A DNA stretch of 64,000 nt, taken from NCBI GenBank assembly GCA_018268355.1, contig JAFDWR010000004.1, positions 62,404 to 126,403 on the forward strand, written 5' to 3'. The stretch's first letter is position 1; every line of letters starts with the position of its first letter. The position numbers were made by a program, and so were the translations under genes. This DNA comes from Armatimonadota bacterium (lineage in GTDB: Bacteria; Armatimonadota; Fimbriimonadia; Fimbriimonadales; Fimbriimonadaceae). The notes under the pieces were generated by a model, which saw only the letters and a list, made by a program, of their open reading frames with translations, was not told the origin of the DNA and made no database searches. Below are positions 40,098 to 48,056 of the stretch, piece by piece.

Positions 40098-40595
40098 ATG
40101 GACATCTCCAGCCGCATCGGACGAAACGTTGACGTCGAGCTCACCGAAACCTACCGGGCCCCAGAAGGGACGCTCCTCTTCGCCAACGAGCACCTCCTCG
40201 CCGTCCGGCTGAAGCCGGAGACCCCGCGGGAGGAGAGGGTGAGCCTCATCCCCCTCCACAGGATCAACCAATTGATCTTCAACCCCCGGCCGCCGCTCAA
40301 CCTTGCCGCCAATGCCGACTTTCTCAAGCTGAGCCTTGGACCGGAAACGATCGGAAAGGAGGTCCTCGGCCAGATCCGCGACCATCGCGTGCCGGTCGAG
40401 CTCTTCTTCGAGAGCGAAGAAGTGGAAACCGGATTCATCACCCAGGTTGACGACACCTGGGTCGAAATGCGGAGAGTGGACGACGAAACGTGGGAGGATG
40501 GGGGCGAGTTGGTTGCCCGCCTGAGCACGGTGGTCCTGGCGACCATCGGCCTCGCGACGACCCAGCTGATCACGAACGCGCTCGATCCTAAGTGA
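40098..40595 (+). CDS. Soluble protein, unknown
   Basis: The product is 165 aa without signal peptide or membrane helix except a mildly hydrophobic C-terminus (LSTVVLATIGLATTQLITNAL). The body is beta-rich: VELTETYRAPEGTLLFANEHLLAVRLK, then LKLSLGPETIGKEVLGQI and VELFFESEEVETGFITQVDDTWVEM, which looks like a small barrel. I recognise no family. TACACT lies 14 nt before the ATG (40078-40083). Confidence 0.6.
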   Translation: MDISSRIGRNVDVELTETYRAPEGTLLFANEHLLAVRLKPETPREERVSLIPLHRINQLIFNPRPPLNLAANADFLKLSLGPETIGKEVLGQIRDHRVPVELFFESEEVETGFITQVDDTWVEMRRVDDETWEDGGELVARLSTVVLATIGLATTQLITNALDPK

Positions 40596-40598
40596 GGG

Positions 40599-40802
40599 TC
40601 ACTCGGCCGAGGAACCTTCCTCTTCGTCGATCAAAATCGACCACGGCTTGCTCCACAAACCCGCCACGGCGAGCGGAAAGAAGGCGTCCAGTCCGATGGA
40701 ACGCCACCAGAGCACGGTGCCGACAACGCCAAAGATGAGCAGCCCAACAAGAAGTGACAGAAACCCCCAAACGAGCGCGAGTCGGCCTTTATAGGACTTC
40801 AT
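40599..40802 (-). CDS. Small two-helix membrane protein, unknown
   Basis: The product is 67 aa with two hydrophobic segments (about 9-32 and 38-50) and an acidic tail. It is convergent with the 165-aa gene, with a 3-nt gap. Its reality rests on a membrane-protein composition and tight packing; no family is recognised. Confidence 0.45.
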   Translation of the reverse strand: MKSYKGRLALVWGFLSLLVGLLIFGVVGTVLWWRSIGLDAFFPLAVAGLWSKPWSILIDEEEGSSAE

Positions 40803-40823
40803 TTCATTGCCATCGGTAGGTGG

Positions 40824-41108
40824 TCAAGATATTCCCGCGGTGAAGACGAATGCCAAGATGGCGAGGCTTGCCGTCTTGGGCGCCTGGGGTTTGTCTCGGC
40901 TGATCCAGAGAATGGCGAGCGCGTTGATGACGACCGCCGAGATTCGTAGGGCGAAGACGTTCATGTGGATGCGCTCGCCTGGGTTTTCAAGGAACTTCAG
41001 GATGCTCGCCACGACGACCGCGACCAGGAGCGTCCACGGCGACGAGAAGACCCGTGAAAGGAATCCCATGACCGGTTGGGGGGGCTTTTGATCCGGGATC
41101 ACGTCCAT
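40824..41108 (-). CDS. Small membrane protein, unknown
   Basis: From ATG 41108 the product is 94 aa with three hydrophobic segments (about 20-36, 48-63 and 75-91). TAGAAT lies 10 nt before this ATG; ATG 41120 is in frame but overlaps that box. It may be cotranscribed with the 67-aa gene downstream. No family recognised. Confidence 0.5.
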   Translation of the reverse strand: MDVIPDQKPPQPVMGFLSRVFSSPWTLLVAVVVASILKFLENPGERIHMNVFALRISAVVINALAILWISRDKPQAPKTASLAILAFVFTAGIS

Positions 41109-41204
41109 TGATGAGTCCATTCTATGACAAAAGCAACGCGCAATCGCCACGTCGAAGTTTCATCCGGCTTAGCGAGGAGTTGTGGGGAGGGTGCTCCGCC
41201 CCAT

Positions 41205-41270
41205 CCCCCTGTCTCTGGGCGGAGCCCCGGCTTGCCGGGGCGAGGGTGTGGCGCGGGCAGAGACAGGGGG
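41205..41270. repeat. A-type palindromic repeat, complete
   Basis: A 66-bp element with 13-bp inverted ends CCCCCTGTCTCTG / CAGAGACAGGGGG. Inside are GCCCCGGCTTGCCGGGGC, a 7-bp dyad, and GAGGGTGTGGCGCGGG. It is nearly identical to 44991-45055, 3.8 kb away. It lies in the 41109-41357 gap. Confidence 0.9.
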
Positions 41271-41357
41271 ACACGCTGCCCGCGTCTCCATGCCTCCATT
41301 GCGCGCTCATCCTCCCCTAGTCCAAATCAAACTCGCTACAATGGGACCATAACCCCG

Positions 41358-41768
41358 ATGGAAGACGTGAGCAAGGAAACGAACCCCAATGAGCACAAGG
41401 AACCGTCGCTTCCGTGGCTTGGCTGGTTCAACACTTTGTTAGAGTTCGGCTTGGGTATTGCTCTTTTGTGCCTTATTCCAGAAGTCCTGCGCGAGTCCCC
41501 GGAAAACCAAGTTCTCGGCCTAATCCTGGGCTCCCTTTGTTTGGCCGCGCTCGTTGGGTTCTACTTGTGGGCGAAGAAGTCCCGACCAAAGTTCTTGGGC
41601 TGGATGTTTTTGGGGCTCGTCGTCTTGGTTGGCGTGGCGATTTACGAGACCACTAGGTTTGGGGTTTCCGGTGTTGTCGTGAGCCTGCCCATCGTGCTTC
41701 CCCTCCTCGTGTTTGTCATGGGTAGCCACACCAAGGCGTTGATCGCCCCGTTTCGCCGGGGCAAGTGA
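41358..41768 (+). CDS. Small four-helix membrane protein, unknown
   Basis: From ATG 41358 the product is 136 aa: a polar N-terminus and four hydrophobic segments (about 18-42, 50-68, 76-94 and 99-120). The longer upstream frame is repeat translation. TACAAT is 15 nt upstream (41337-41342). No family recognised. Similar in size to the proteins at 42213, 42642, 43082 and 43446. Confidence 0.6.
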   Translation: MEDVSKETNPNEHKEPSLPWLGWFNTLLEFGLGIALLCLIPEVLRESPENQVLGLILGSLCLAALVGFYLWAKKSRPKFLGWMFLGLVVLVGVAIYETTRFGVSGVVVSLPIVLPLLVFVMGSHTKALIAPFRRGK

Positions 41769-42097
41769 CCCCCTGCCTCTGCCCGCTGTCCCCGAGTTCG
41801 TTCGTGGGCTAAAGCGTGCTATGGGGCAGCATGTCCCCGCGCTCGTAGATGCGCAAAGGCGTGCTATGGGGCAGGCGGCTATTGAGGTTGCAGGCATGTC
41901 CCCCTGCCTCTGCCCGCGCCTCGCCCTCGTCGCTTCGCTCCTTCGCCCAGAGACAGGGGGTGGGACGGCCGCCCTCGCAAGCGAAGGCTTGGACTTCACC
42001 CAATCTGATTGCCACCGACTGTACCCCGCGACCGGGCGGAGCCCCGGCTTGCCGGGGTGAGGGTGCGGCTCGGGCGGGCGCGGGCAGAGACAGGGGG
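41767..42097. repeat. Composite repeat II: tandem units, B element, spacer, A-type element
   Basis: The gene-free stretch 41769-42212 starts with one 64-bp unit (41767-41830), a decayed second unit, a B element (41900-41960), a 62-bp spacer and an A-type element (about 42023-42097) ending CAGAGACAGGGGG. The spacer end GCCACCGACT and CCCCGCGACCGGGCGGAGCC match composite I almost exactly, so the two composites share an ancestor. The rest (42098-42212) holds only the next gene's leader. Confidence 0.82.
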
Positions 42098-42212
42098 ATG
42101 GGAAAACAGCCCACGAAAAGCCCACCGCTAGACGACTCCTTCCCACCTGCCTTACACTAAGGTCATCACCACCGTCCCCACCCCCGATCAACCGGCACCC
42201 AAGCCACCCCAC

Positions 42213-42620
42213 TTGACCCTCCGCGCCGCGGTAGAGGTCGTCGACTTCATCCTTTTCATGGGTGGCGTGTGGGGTCTCCTGGCGGTCAATGATCGAGTCT
42301 CTGCGCCTGGAGAGTTCCGTTTCGGCTCGATGGTCCTCGGATTCTTCGCCGCTGGCCTCCTCATCGGCGCGATCATGGCGCTCAAAGAAGAACAACCCCA
42401 ATCTTGCGTCCTCGCTGTGATAATCGCCCTTCCGATCGGCATTATCGCGGCGGTCGTCGCCCTCGCCCAGTCGGGAGCCGCCTCCTGGCCCCACATCGGA
42501 GTGGGCGTGCTCGCTTTGGTCTTCGTCGCCACCGGAAAGTTCATACGGAGGTGGCTCAACCGGGCCATCGGCATCTCCATGCCCCCAGAGGGACTACCAA
42601 AGTCACCATCCGGTGTATGA
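42213..42620 (+). CDS. Small membrane protein, unknown
   Basis: The product is 135 aa from TTG 42213 with four hydrophobic segments (about 9-25, 38-56, 65-86 and 93-110) and a Pro-rich end. A TACACT box about 50 nt upstream suggests the true start may lie earlier, but no ATG, GTG or TTG is available in that stretch. No family recognised. Confidence 0.5.
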   Translation: MTLRAAVEVVDFILFMGGVWGLLAVNDRVSAPGEFRFGSMVLGFFAAGLLIGAIMALKEEQPQSCVLAVIIALPIGIIAAVVALAQSGAASWPHIGVGVLALVFVATGKFIRRWLNRAIGISMPPEGLPKSPSGV

Positions 42621-42641
42621 TGAAGCGAGAGAGCGTCGTCG

Positions 42642-43085
42642 ATGGAAGCTGTTCGCGAGCCGACCCCCATCCCCTCCAGCCCTTCGTCCCCCGAGCCGAA
42701 GCGGGCGAAGTGGTGGAGGGCTCTCAAGCTGTTTGTTGGGGAGCCCCTCAGGATGGCGTTCATCATCGGCATCCTCTTCCAGGAAAGGGCGCCCACGGAG
42801 GCCTTCTTTCAGAAGTCACAAATCGCCATCATCCTGGGACTTCTTTTCTCGCTTAGCCCGATCATCGGACTCGCCTACCTTAAGAGGAACCCGAAGTCTG
42901 AATCTCGCGGGATGTGGTTGCTCCTCTTTGCCCTACTTTGCCTGGGCGCATTCTTGGCCGAATCGGCCGGACTCTCGGGGGCGCTCTTTGCCATCGTTGC
43001 GGTGCTCGCGTCCCTCATGGTCCTTCAGGTGCTCGAGTACTTCGACTCCCTAGAGAATCCGACCCCGGCCCCGGAGGCCACATGA
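42642..43085 (+). CDS. Small membrane protein, unknown
   Basis: The product is 147 aa. A Pro/Ser/Lys-rich head (1-25) precedes a helix with an RMAFIIGILF segment and three more hydrophobic segments (about 60-80, 92-106 and 110-128). Its TGA overlaps the next ATG (ATGA), so the two genes are cotranslated. No family recognised. Confidence 0.6.
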   Translation: MEAVREPTPIPSSPSSPEPKRAKWWRALKLFVGEPLRMAFIIGILFQERAPTEAFFQKSQIAIILGLLFSLSPIIGLAYLKRNPKSESRGMWLLLFALLCLGAFLAESAGLSGALFAIVAVLASLMVLQVLEYFDSLENPTPAPEAT

Positions 43086-43480
43086 AGGCCATCCGGCGCT
43101 CGTTCGCCTCGAACCTGATCGAGGGCCTGGGCCACATTCTCTTCTGGACCTGGGTTTCTCTCGAGATGGTCCAATGGGCACACCGTGAGGAAGCCTTGCG
43201 CGCAACCTCCTTGCTGGCAGGGCTAGGGGCACTCGTGGTCTATGCCGGACTCACGGCATGGGTTCTCCGAACTCGGCCCAAGCCCTTCGAACTCGCGGCG
43301 GTGATGCTGGTTTTGTTCCTGCTCGCCGGGAACGGGCTCGTTTGGCAGCTGAAGCTGAACTTCGCCTGGTTCAACCTCCCTTGGGTGCTCTGCGCGGCGG
43401 TTCTGTTTGGATCGTTAAACCTCTTCGCGTTGTTGAAGCTGAATCGTGAACGTCGTGAAGCCAAGCTCGATTCTGCCTAA
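43082..43480 (+). CDS. Small membrane protein, unknown
   Basis: The product is 132 aa from ATG 43082 with four hydrophobic segments (about 14-32, 42-62, 72-88 and 96-118) and an Arg/Lys/Glu tail. The start overlaps the upstream stop by 4 nt and its 3' end overlaps the next gene by 35 nt, so three genes form one transcript. No family recognised. Confidence 0.6.
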   Translation: MKAIRRSFASNLIEGLGHILFWTWVSLEMVQWAHREEALRATSLLAGLGALVVYAGLTAWVLRTRPKPFELAAVMLVLFLLAGNGLVWQLKLNFAWFNLPWVLCAAVLFGSLNLFALLKLNRERREAKLDSA

Positions 43481-43859
43481 CCTCGCCTTGCTGGTCGTCG
43501 GGCTTGTCGTTTACACGATCCCGTTCCTCGATGGCCCCACGATGGGTGAAGCGACCGCTGGCTTCAACCTTGGCCATGCTCGGCTGCCGCTGACCGTCCT
43601 CGGTGCGGCGATGTTGGGTTGGTCGGCGAGTGGCCTGGGGCGCTGGCGGTGGTTTGGCCTCCAGTCGGCTCTTGCTGTGTTCCACGTCTTCATCTTTGGC
43701 TGGCAGAAGGATGAGGGATGGCGTCCGCTCGGGTTCCTTTGGGTGGCACTCGACGAGTCGGTCGGGTTCGTTCTGGTCTGGTGGGGCGTTCCCGTTTTGC
43801 TGATGCTGATATCGGCTTGGATTCGTGAAAAACGGCGAAGTTTGGCAATCGAGCGTTGA
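43446..43859 (+). CDS. Small membrane protein, unknown
   Basis: The product is 137 aa from GTG 43446 (35-nt overlap with the upstream gene). Four hydrophobic segments (about 8-27, 48-61, 70-86 and 105-124) and a basic C-terminus. No family recognised; third member of the 42642-43859 group. Confidence 0.55.
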   Translation: MNVVKPSSILPNLALLVVGLVVYTIPFLDGPTMGEATAGFNLGHARLPLTVLGAAMLGWSASGLGRWRWFGLQSALAVFHVFIFGWQKDEGWRPLGFLWVALDESVGFVLVWWGVPVLLMLISAWIREKRRSLAIER

Positions 43860-43884
43860 TCGGTTATCCTAAAGATTGGGAGAA

Positions 43885-44364
43885 ATGGGAAGGACTTTTA
43901 GGAGGTGGGCAGCCCGGAGCAGGCTAAGGCGCATCCGGCGAGCTCAGTGGACTGGGTTTCCCGCGCTCATGCTGTTCATCGGCCGCTTGTTGCTGGACAC
44001 GATAGTCTTTGGCTATGGCTGTCGACTCTTCGCGGAATGGTCGGGGTATGTCTGCGATCCTCCGACGGGAGCGGATTTCAATCGGTTTACGATTCCCGCG
44101 GGGATTTTGCTCGGCATGTTTTGCCTGATGGGCTATCCGAGGGTCCGGCCGATCTACTTCAACACAGTGAACATCACTTCTCCCTTGAGGTTGGCGGTCT
44201 TTGTAGGGATCATTTCCCTGGCCCAGAACCGGGGCGAGAACCTCGTCGCGATCTGCTGTGTGACCTTCTCCACTTGTCTGTGGGTGCTCTCGGTTCGGGA
44301 ACACTTCCACCACTTTGCTCGGGCTCGTCAGCGACGGGTGAAGGGACGCACCGCGACCGCCTAG
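43885..44364 (+). CDS. Membrane protein with Arg-rich N-terminus, unknown
   Basis: From ATG 43885 (GGGAG just upstream) the product is 159 aa; TTG 43876 is a possible longer start. An Arg-rich head (MGRTFRRWAARSRLRRIRR) precedes hydrophobic segments at about 27-47, 72-86, 102-115 and 121-138, and the tail is again basic. No family recognised. Confidence 0.55.
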   Translation: MGRTFRRWAARSRLRRIRRAQWTGFPALMLFIGRLLLDTIVFGYGCRLFAEWSGYVCDPPTGADFNRFTIPAGILLGMFCLMGYPRVRPIYFNTVNITSPLRLAVFVGIISLAQNRGENLVAICCVTFSTCLWVLSVREHFHHFARARQRRVKGRTATA

Positions 44365-44373
44365 GTTGTTCGC

Positions 44374-44640
44374 CACCCTCTGTCTCTGCCCGCTGTCCCC
44401 GAGTTCGTCAGTGGGTCAGACCGTGCTGTGGGGCAGGAGGACCCCCTGTCTCTGCCCGCTGTCCCCGAGTTCGTCCGTGGGCTAAAGCGTGCTATGGGGC
44501 AGCGTGTCCCCCTGTCTCCGCCCGTCCTCGCCCTCGTCGCTTCGCTCCTTCGCCCAGAGACAGGGGGAAAGGGCGGCCTGCCCCAAAGTACGCCTCGACG
44601 GGATGGCCAACATGGGGAGAGCCCGCCCGGTCGCGGGGGA
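44374..44640. repeat. Composite repeat III: two tandem units, B element and inverted A-type remnant
   Basis: Units of about 63-65 bp (44376-44438 and 44439-44503) share CTGTCCCCGAGTTCGTC and GTGCTATGGGGCAG with composites I and II. A B element follows (44508-44567). The end carries GCCCGGTCGCGGGG (44625-44638), the reverse complement of the start of the A-type core in composites I and II, so this part is inverted. Occupies the gap 44365-44649; no gene seen. Confidence 0.78.
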
Positions 44641-44649
44641 GCTAGGTGA

Positions 44650-44841
44650 TCACTGATTATCTTTCGAAGAAAGGATACGAAAGAACACGATCGGGAGGAT
44701 CGCTACAAAGCCTAGTGCCACAGCTATGACAATGTTGGGCTGCTTGTTGGGTCGAAACAAGTAGGCCAGGAAGTTAATCGCTAGAATCAGGGATCCGACG
44801 AAGATTGCCCCCGGCATTTGCTTTTTGTCATTTGGTCTCAT
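44650..44841 (-). CDS. Small two-helix membrane protein, unknown
   Basis: The product is 63 aa: a polar head (MRPNDKKQMPG), two hydrophobic segments (about 12-29 and 36-55) and a charged tail. GGAGC lies 9 nt upstream of the ATG. It is less GC-rich than most neighbours. No family recognised. Confidence 0.5.
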   Translation of the reverse strand: MRPNDKKQMPGAIFVGSLILAINFLAYLFRPNKQPNIVIAVALGFVAILPIVFFRILSSKDNQ

Positions 44842-44990
44842 CGTTTGATTGCTCCAGGCGCACGAGGTTGATCGGCGACTCGGAAAAACGGGCCTGGGTG
44901 AAGGGGATACCCATCTAACCTATCTCGTCTCCCGCCCATAGCATATCGCTACTTGTGTGGCCCGAGCCGAGCTCCGAGGCGAATCTCTCA

Positions 44991-45055
44991 CCCCCTGTCT
45001 CTGGGCGGAGCCCCGGCTTGCCGGGGCGAGGGTGTGGCGCGGGCAGAGACAGGGG
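44991..45055. repeat. A-type palindromic repeat, complete
   Basis: 65 bp with CCCCCTGTCTCTG at the left and CAGAGACAGGGG at the right; identical over its inner part to 41205-41270. It lies in the gap 44842-45251. The rest of that gap holds a TACAAT box (45116-45121) for lpdA and an untranslated leader of about 130 nt. Confidence 0.9.
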
Positions 45056-45251
45056 TCCTTCCCGCCCCAACAGGCAACCCAAAAGAACCCCAAGGAACCC
45101 ACCTCCCCCAAAAGGTACAATTCACCCCAAATCCGGCGTGGAAAAGAAGGTGAATGCAAGCTCCAAACCCGCAGTGGTGACCGATCGGGCCATCGAAAGC
45201 CTGGTCGCCGAGCTGAAGGCAATCCCCACCCCGGAAGAAAAGGAACAATCC

Positions 45252-46667
45252 ATGGCAGACGGAAGTTTTGACGCAGATATCATCGTGATCGGAGCCGGGC
45301 CTGGTGGCTATGTCGCCGCCATTCGAGCCGCCCAGATGGGACAAAAGACCATCTGCGTCGAGAAGGAATACCTCGGCGGAACCTGTCTCAACTGGGGCTG
45401 TATCCCCTCCAAGGCGATGATCGCCAGCGTTGAGCGACTCCACCACGTGAAACATGCCGAGCAGTTCGGCGTCCGCATCAGCGGCGAAATCACGATGGAC
45501 TTCCCGGCCATGATGGCCCGACGAGAAAAGATCGTCACCACCCTCCGCGGAGGCGTCGGAATGCTCTTCAAGAAGAACGGCATCCGCCACGTCGAAGGCT
45601 TTGCCAAGTTCAAGGACGCCCACACGATCGAGGTCGAAAAGGACGGCAAGAAGGAAACCCTCCGCGCCAAGCACTTCATCCTCGCGATGGGCTCGAGCGT
45701 CATCTACCTCAACATCCCCGGCCTCGAAGGCGGCCGCGAAGCGGGCGTTTGGACCTCGGATGACGCGGTCACTGCCCCGTTCGTGCCGAAGAGCATGGTC
45801 GTCCTCGGTGGCGGCGCGGTCGGCAGCGAATTCAGCTACGTCTTCAATGGCCTCGGCACCGAGGTCACCCTCGTCGAGATGCAAGACACCCTCGTCCCGA
45901 CGATGGACCACGAGCTCGGCGCCGAACTCGGCAAGATCCTCGGCAAGCAGGGCGTGAAGGTTAAGACCGGATCGACGATCGAGAAGTGTGAGCGGGCAGG
46001 CGACATGTGGAAGGTCCACATCAAGAAGGGCGACGCGGTCGAAGTCGTGGAAGCCCAGGTTGTCCTCCTCGGCGTCGGTCGAAAGGCAAATGTCGAGAAC
46101 ATGGGCCTCGAAGCCCTCGGCGTGAAGCTCCACAAGCGCGGCGTTGAAGTCGTCGACGACAGCCTCCGAACCCACGTGAACAACATCTACGCGATCGGCG
46201 ACGTGACCGGCCGAATCCAGCTCGCCCACGTGGCGAGCGCGGAAGGCATCCACTGCGTCCAAAACATCGTTCGCGGCGAGACCAAGCAGTTCGACTACAA
46301 GGCCGTCCCGTTTGTCACCTACACTTCGCCCGAAGTCGCTGCCGTCGGCCTCACCGAGCGCGAAGCCAAGGAGAAGGGCTACGACGTCCAGATCGGCAAG
46401 TTCGCGTTCCGACCGCTCGGCAAGGCGATGGCCACCGCCGAGCAAGAGGGCTTCGTCAAGGTCGTCTGCGAGAAGAAGTACGGCGAGATCCTCGGCGTCC
46501 ACATGATCGGCGCGCACGTCGGCGACATGATCCACGAAGGCGTTGTTGCGCTGAAGCTGGAAGCCACCCTCGACTACCTTGTCGACACCATCCACGCCCA
46601 CCCGACGATGGCAGAAGCGGTCATGGAAGCCTTCCACGACGCCGCCGGCCACGCGATCCACAAATAA
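45252..46667 (+). CDS. lpdA: Dihydrolipoyl dehydrogenase (E3)
   Basis: From ATG 45252 (AAGGA about 8 nt upstream) the product is 471 aa, the normal E3 length. FAD motif GAGPGG (14-19), redox-active GGTCLNWGC with Cys45 and Cys50, NAD motif GGGAVGSE, AIGDVTG and the C-terminal catalytic HAHPTMAEAVMEA are intact. E3 reoxidises lipoamide in 2-oxoacid dehydrogenase complexes or the glycine cleavage system; no E1/E2 gene is near. The frame is open upstream, and GTG 45138, 16 nt after a TACAAT box, would add 38 residues; the shorter start is preferred for the SD and length. Confidence 0.95.
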   Translation: MADGSFDADIIVIGAGPGGYVAAIRAAQMGQKTICVEKEYLGGTCLNWGCIPSKAMIASVERLHHVKHAEQFGVRISGEITMDFPAMMARREKIVTTLRGGVGMLFKKNGIRHVEGFAKFKDAHTIEVEKDGKKETLRAKHFILAMGSSVIYLNIPGLEGGREAGVWTSDDAVTAPFVPKSMVVLGGGAVGSEFSYVFNGLGTEVTLVEMQDTLVPTMDHELGAELGKILGKQGVKVKTGSTIEKCERAGDMWKVHIKKGDAVEVVEAQVVLLGVGRKANVENMGLEALGVKLHKRGVEVVDDSLRTHVNNIYAIGDVTGRIQLAHVASAEGIHCVQNIVRGETKQFDYKAVPFVTYTSPEVAAVGLTEREAKEKGYDVQIGKFAFRPLGKAMATAEQEGFVKVVCEKKYGEILGVHMIGAHVGDMIHEGVVALKLEATLDYLVDTIHAHPTMAEAVMEAFHDAAGHAIHK

Positions 46668-46692
46668 GGGTCTAGGGGCAATCGTAACGAAA

Positions 46693-46717
46693 CGAGGGGA
46701 CGCACCGCGTCCCCTCG
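46693..46717 (+). terminator. Strong terminator after lpdA
   Basis: CGAGGGGACGC-ACC-GCGTCCCCTCG is a perfect 11-bp stem with 3-nt loop followed by CTGCTTTT. It lies between convergent lpdA and the CPBP gene. Confidence 0.85.
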
Positions 46718-46723
46718 CTGCTT

Positions 46724-48055
46724 TTAGAACCCGCTGAAGTTCAGCGCGGCGAGCAAGGTGACGAAGTTGTGGGTCGCGTGGAGCACCATCGCCGGCACAA
46801 TCGACCGCGTCGTCATCGTCAGCAGGCAGCCGAACATCCCCAGCGAAGCAAGTGCGAACCAGGCGGGGATGCCGGTTGGGTGGATCGCCGCAAAGATCAG
46901 CGACGACACCAACGCTCCCAAAAACGGGCTCTTTAGCTTCTGACTAAGGGCGGGGAACATGACCCCGCGAAACATCAGCTCCTCAAAAACCGGGGCAAAC
47001 ACGCAAGCCTGAAGCATCAGGCCGATGACCACCAGGATCGACGGACTGGATTCCAGGGTCACGCTTACTGGGTGCTCGGCGCTCGGCAGATTTCGGAAAA
47101 GGAAGGTGCCAACAATGCCCAGTCCAAAGGCGATCAGCGAGGCGGTCGGCGCAAACCCAAAGCCCATCCCGATTCGGCCGAGCAGGCCCTCCGAGGTGAA
47201 CCCATAATCGGCCAATCGATGGCGGCGACCCTTGAGGGGGGCCGTGACGAGCCAGAAGATGCCAGCCAGCCCGATGACGATCATGAGGAGCGTGCGAAGG
47301 ATGATGCCAAGCGACGATGGCACGAGGGCGAGCAGCACCCCGACGCAGATGAACCAGCCGAAGATCATCACCGAGCGAGCCGCGCCGATCTCGCCTTGGG
47401 CGGGCGTCAACTGGGCAACCGGGTGCCCTTTGATCCGCAAGCCGTTCGTCAGGAAGGCGACCGGGATGATGAAGAGCCCAAAAACGCCAAGCCCTAAGTA
47501 GGCGAACGCGGCGACGACACTCTCCCACTGCAAGCGATCGGTGACGCTCGGAAACTTCATCCCCGCCTTTTGAATCAAGACGTATTCACCGAGGCGGTGG
47601 AAGGGCGCCTTAAGGTCAGCCTCCTTGCGGTAAGCCTTCACGTCGTCCTCGGTCACCTTCTGGGCCGAGATCATGCGCGCAAAAAGCGCATAGGGCTTCT
47701 TCTTCGACTTCGCGAGCGTGGCAAGGTCACTGGTGGCGGGCGGTTGCTTCAGAACGACTTGCAACGTCGTGCGCGAAAAAGCCCTCGTGTCGGCCTCGAT
47801 GACTGGCAGCTTGTCCACCATGACGAGGGCCTGCCGAAACGTCTTCGACGACTCGTCGTTGTCGGTCAGCAGCTCCTGATTGCCGCGTTGGACCAGCGTC
47901 CCCGCGCGTTCAAAGGAAGGCGTCTCGTCTCGGCTGAAGTAGCCGACCAATCCAAGCCCGATATAGGTGAGGAAGACCACCCAAAAGAGCGGCCAAGCCC
48001 AAGGCACCCGCTCCTCAAGCATCGGGGGAGGACCGGGATTTGCCTCGGGTTCCAT
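46724..48055 (-). CDS. CPBP-family intramembrane protease (Abi/CAAX-like)
   Basis: The product is 443 aa. An N-terminal membrane helix (19-39) and a soluble helical segment (about 45-160) precede at least seven hydrophobic helices. The C-terminal domain has FEELMFRGVMF (EE near residue 360), a His in FAAIHPTG and HATHN, the CPBP glutamate/histidine set of intramembrane metalloproteases. Substrate unknown. The gene starts 1 nt after the alaS stop, so it is cotranscribed with alaS. The extra soluble region is unusual for the family. Confidence 0.85.
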   Translation of the reverse strand: MEPEANPGPPPMLEERVPWAWPLFWVVFLTYIGLGLVGYFSRDETPSFERAGTLVQRGNQELLTDNDESSKTFRQALVMVDKLPVIEADTRAFSRTTLQVVLKQPPATSDLATLAKSKKKPYALFARMISAQKVTEDDVKAYRKEADLKAPFHRLGEYVLIQKAGMKFPSVTDRLQWESVVAAFAYLGLGVFGLFIIPVAFLTNGLRIKGHPVAQLTPAQGEIGAARSVMIFGWFICVGVLLALVPSSLGIILRTLLMIVIGLAGIFWLVTAPLKGRRHRLADYGFTSEGLLGRIGMGFGFAPTASLIAFGLGIVGTFLFRNLPSAEHPVSVTLESSPSILVVIGLMLQACVFAPVFEELMFRGVMFPALSQKLKSPFLGALVSSLIFAAIHPTGIPAWFALASLGMFGCLLTMTTRSIVPAMVLHATHNFVTLLAALNFSGF

Positions 48056-48056
48056 C

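Noticed and set aside
39698-44649. Frames through the repeats reading like PLSPPAVPAFVRELKRAMGQ
   Set aside because: The 64-bp unit is not a multiple of three, so each copy changes frame; the apparent similarity is repeat translation.
45442-45457. Additional parS site in lpdA
   Set aside because: Only CACGTGAAACA matches; the left arm is lost and it lies far from the main cluster.
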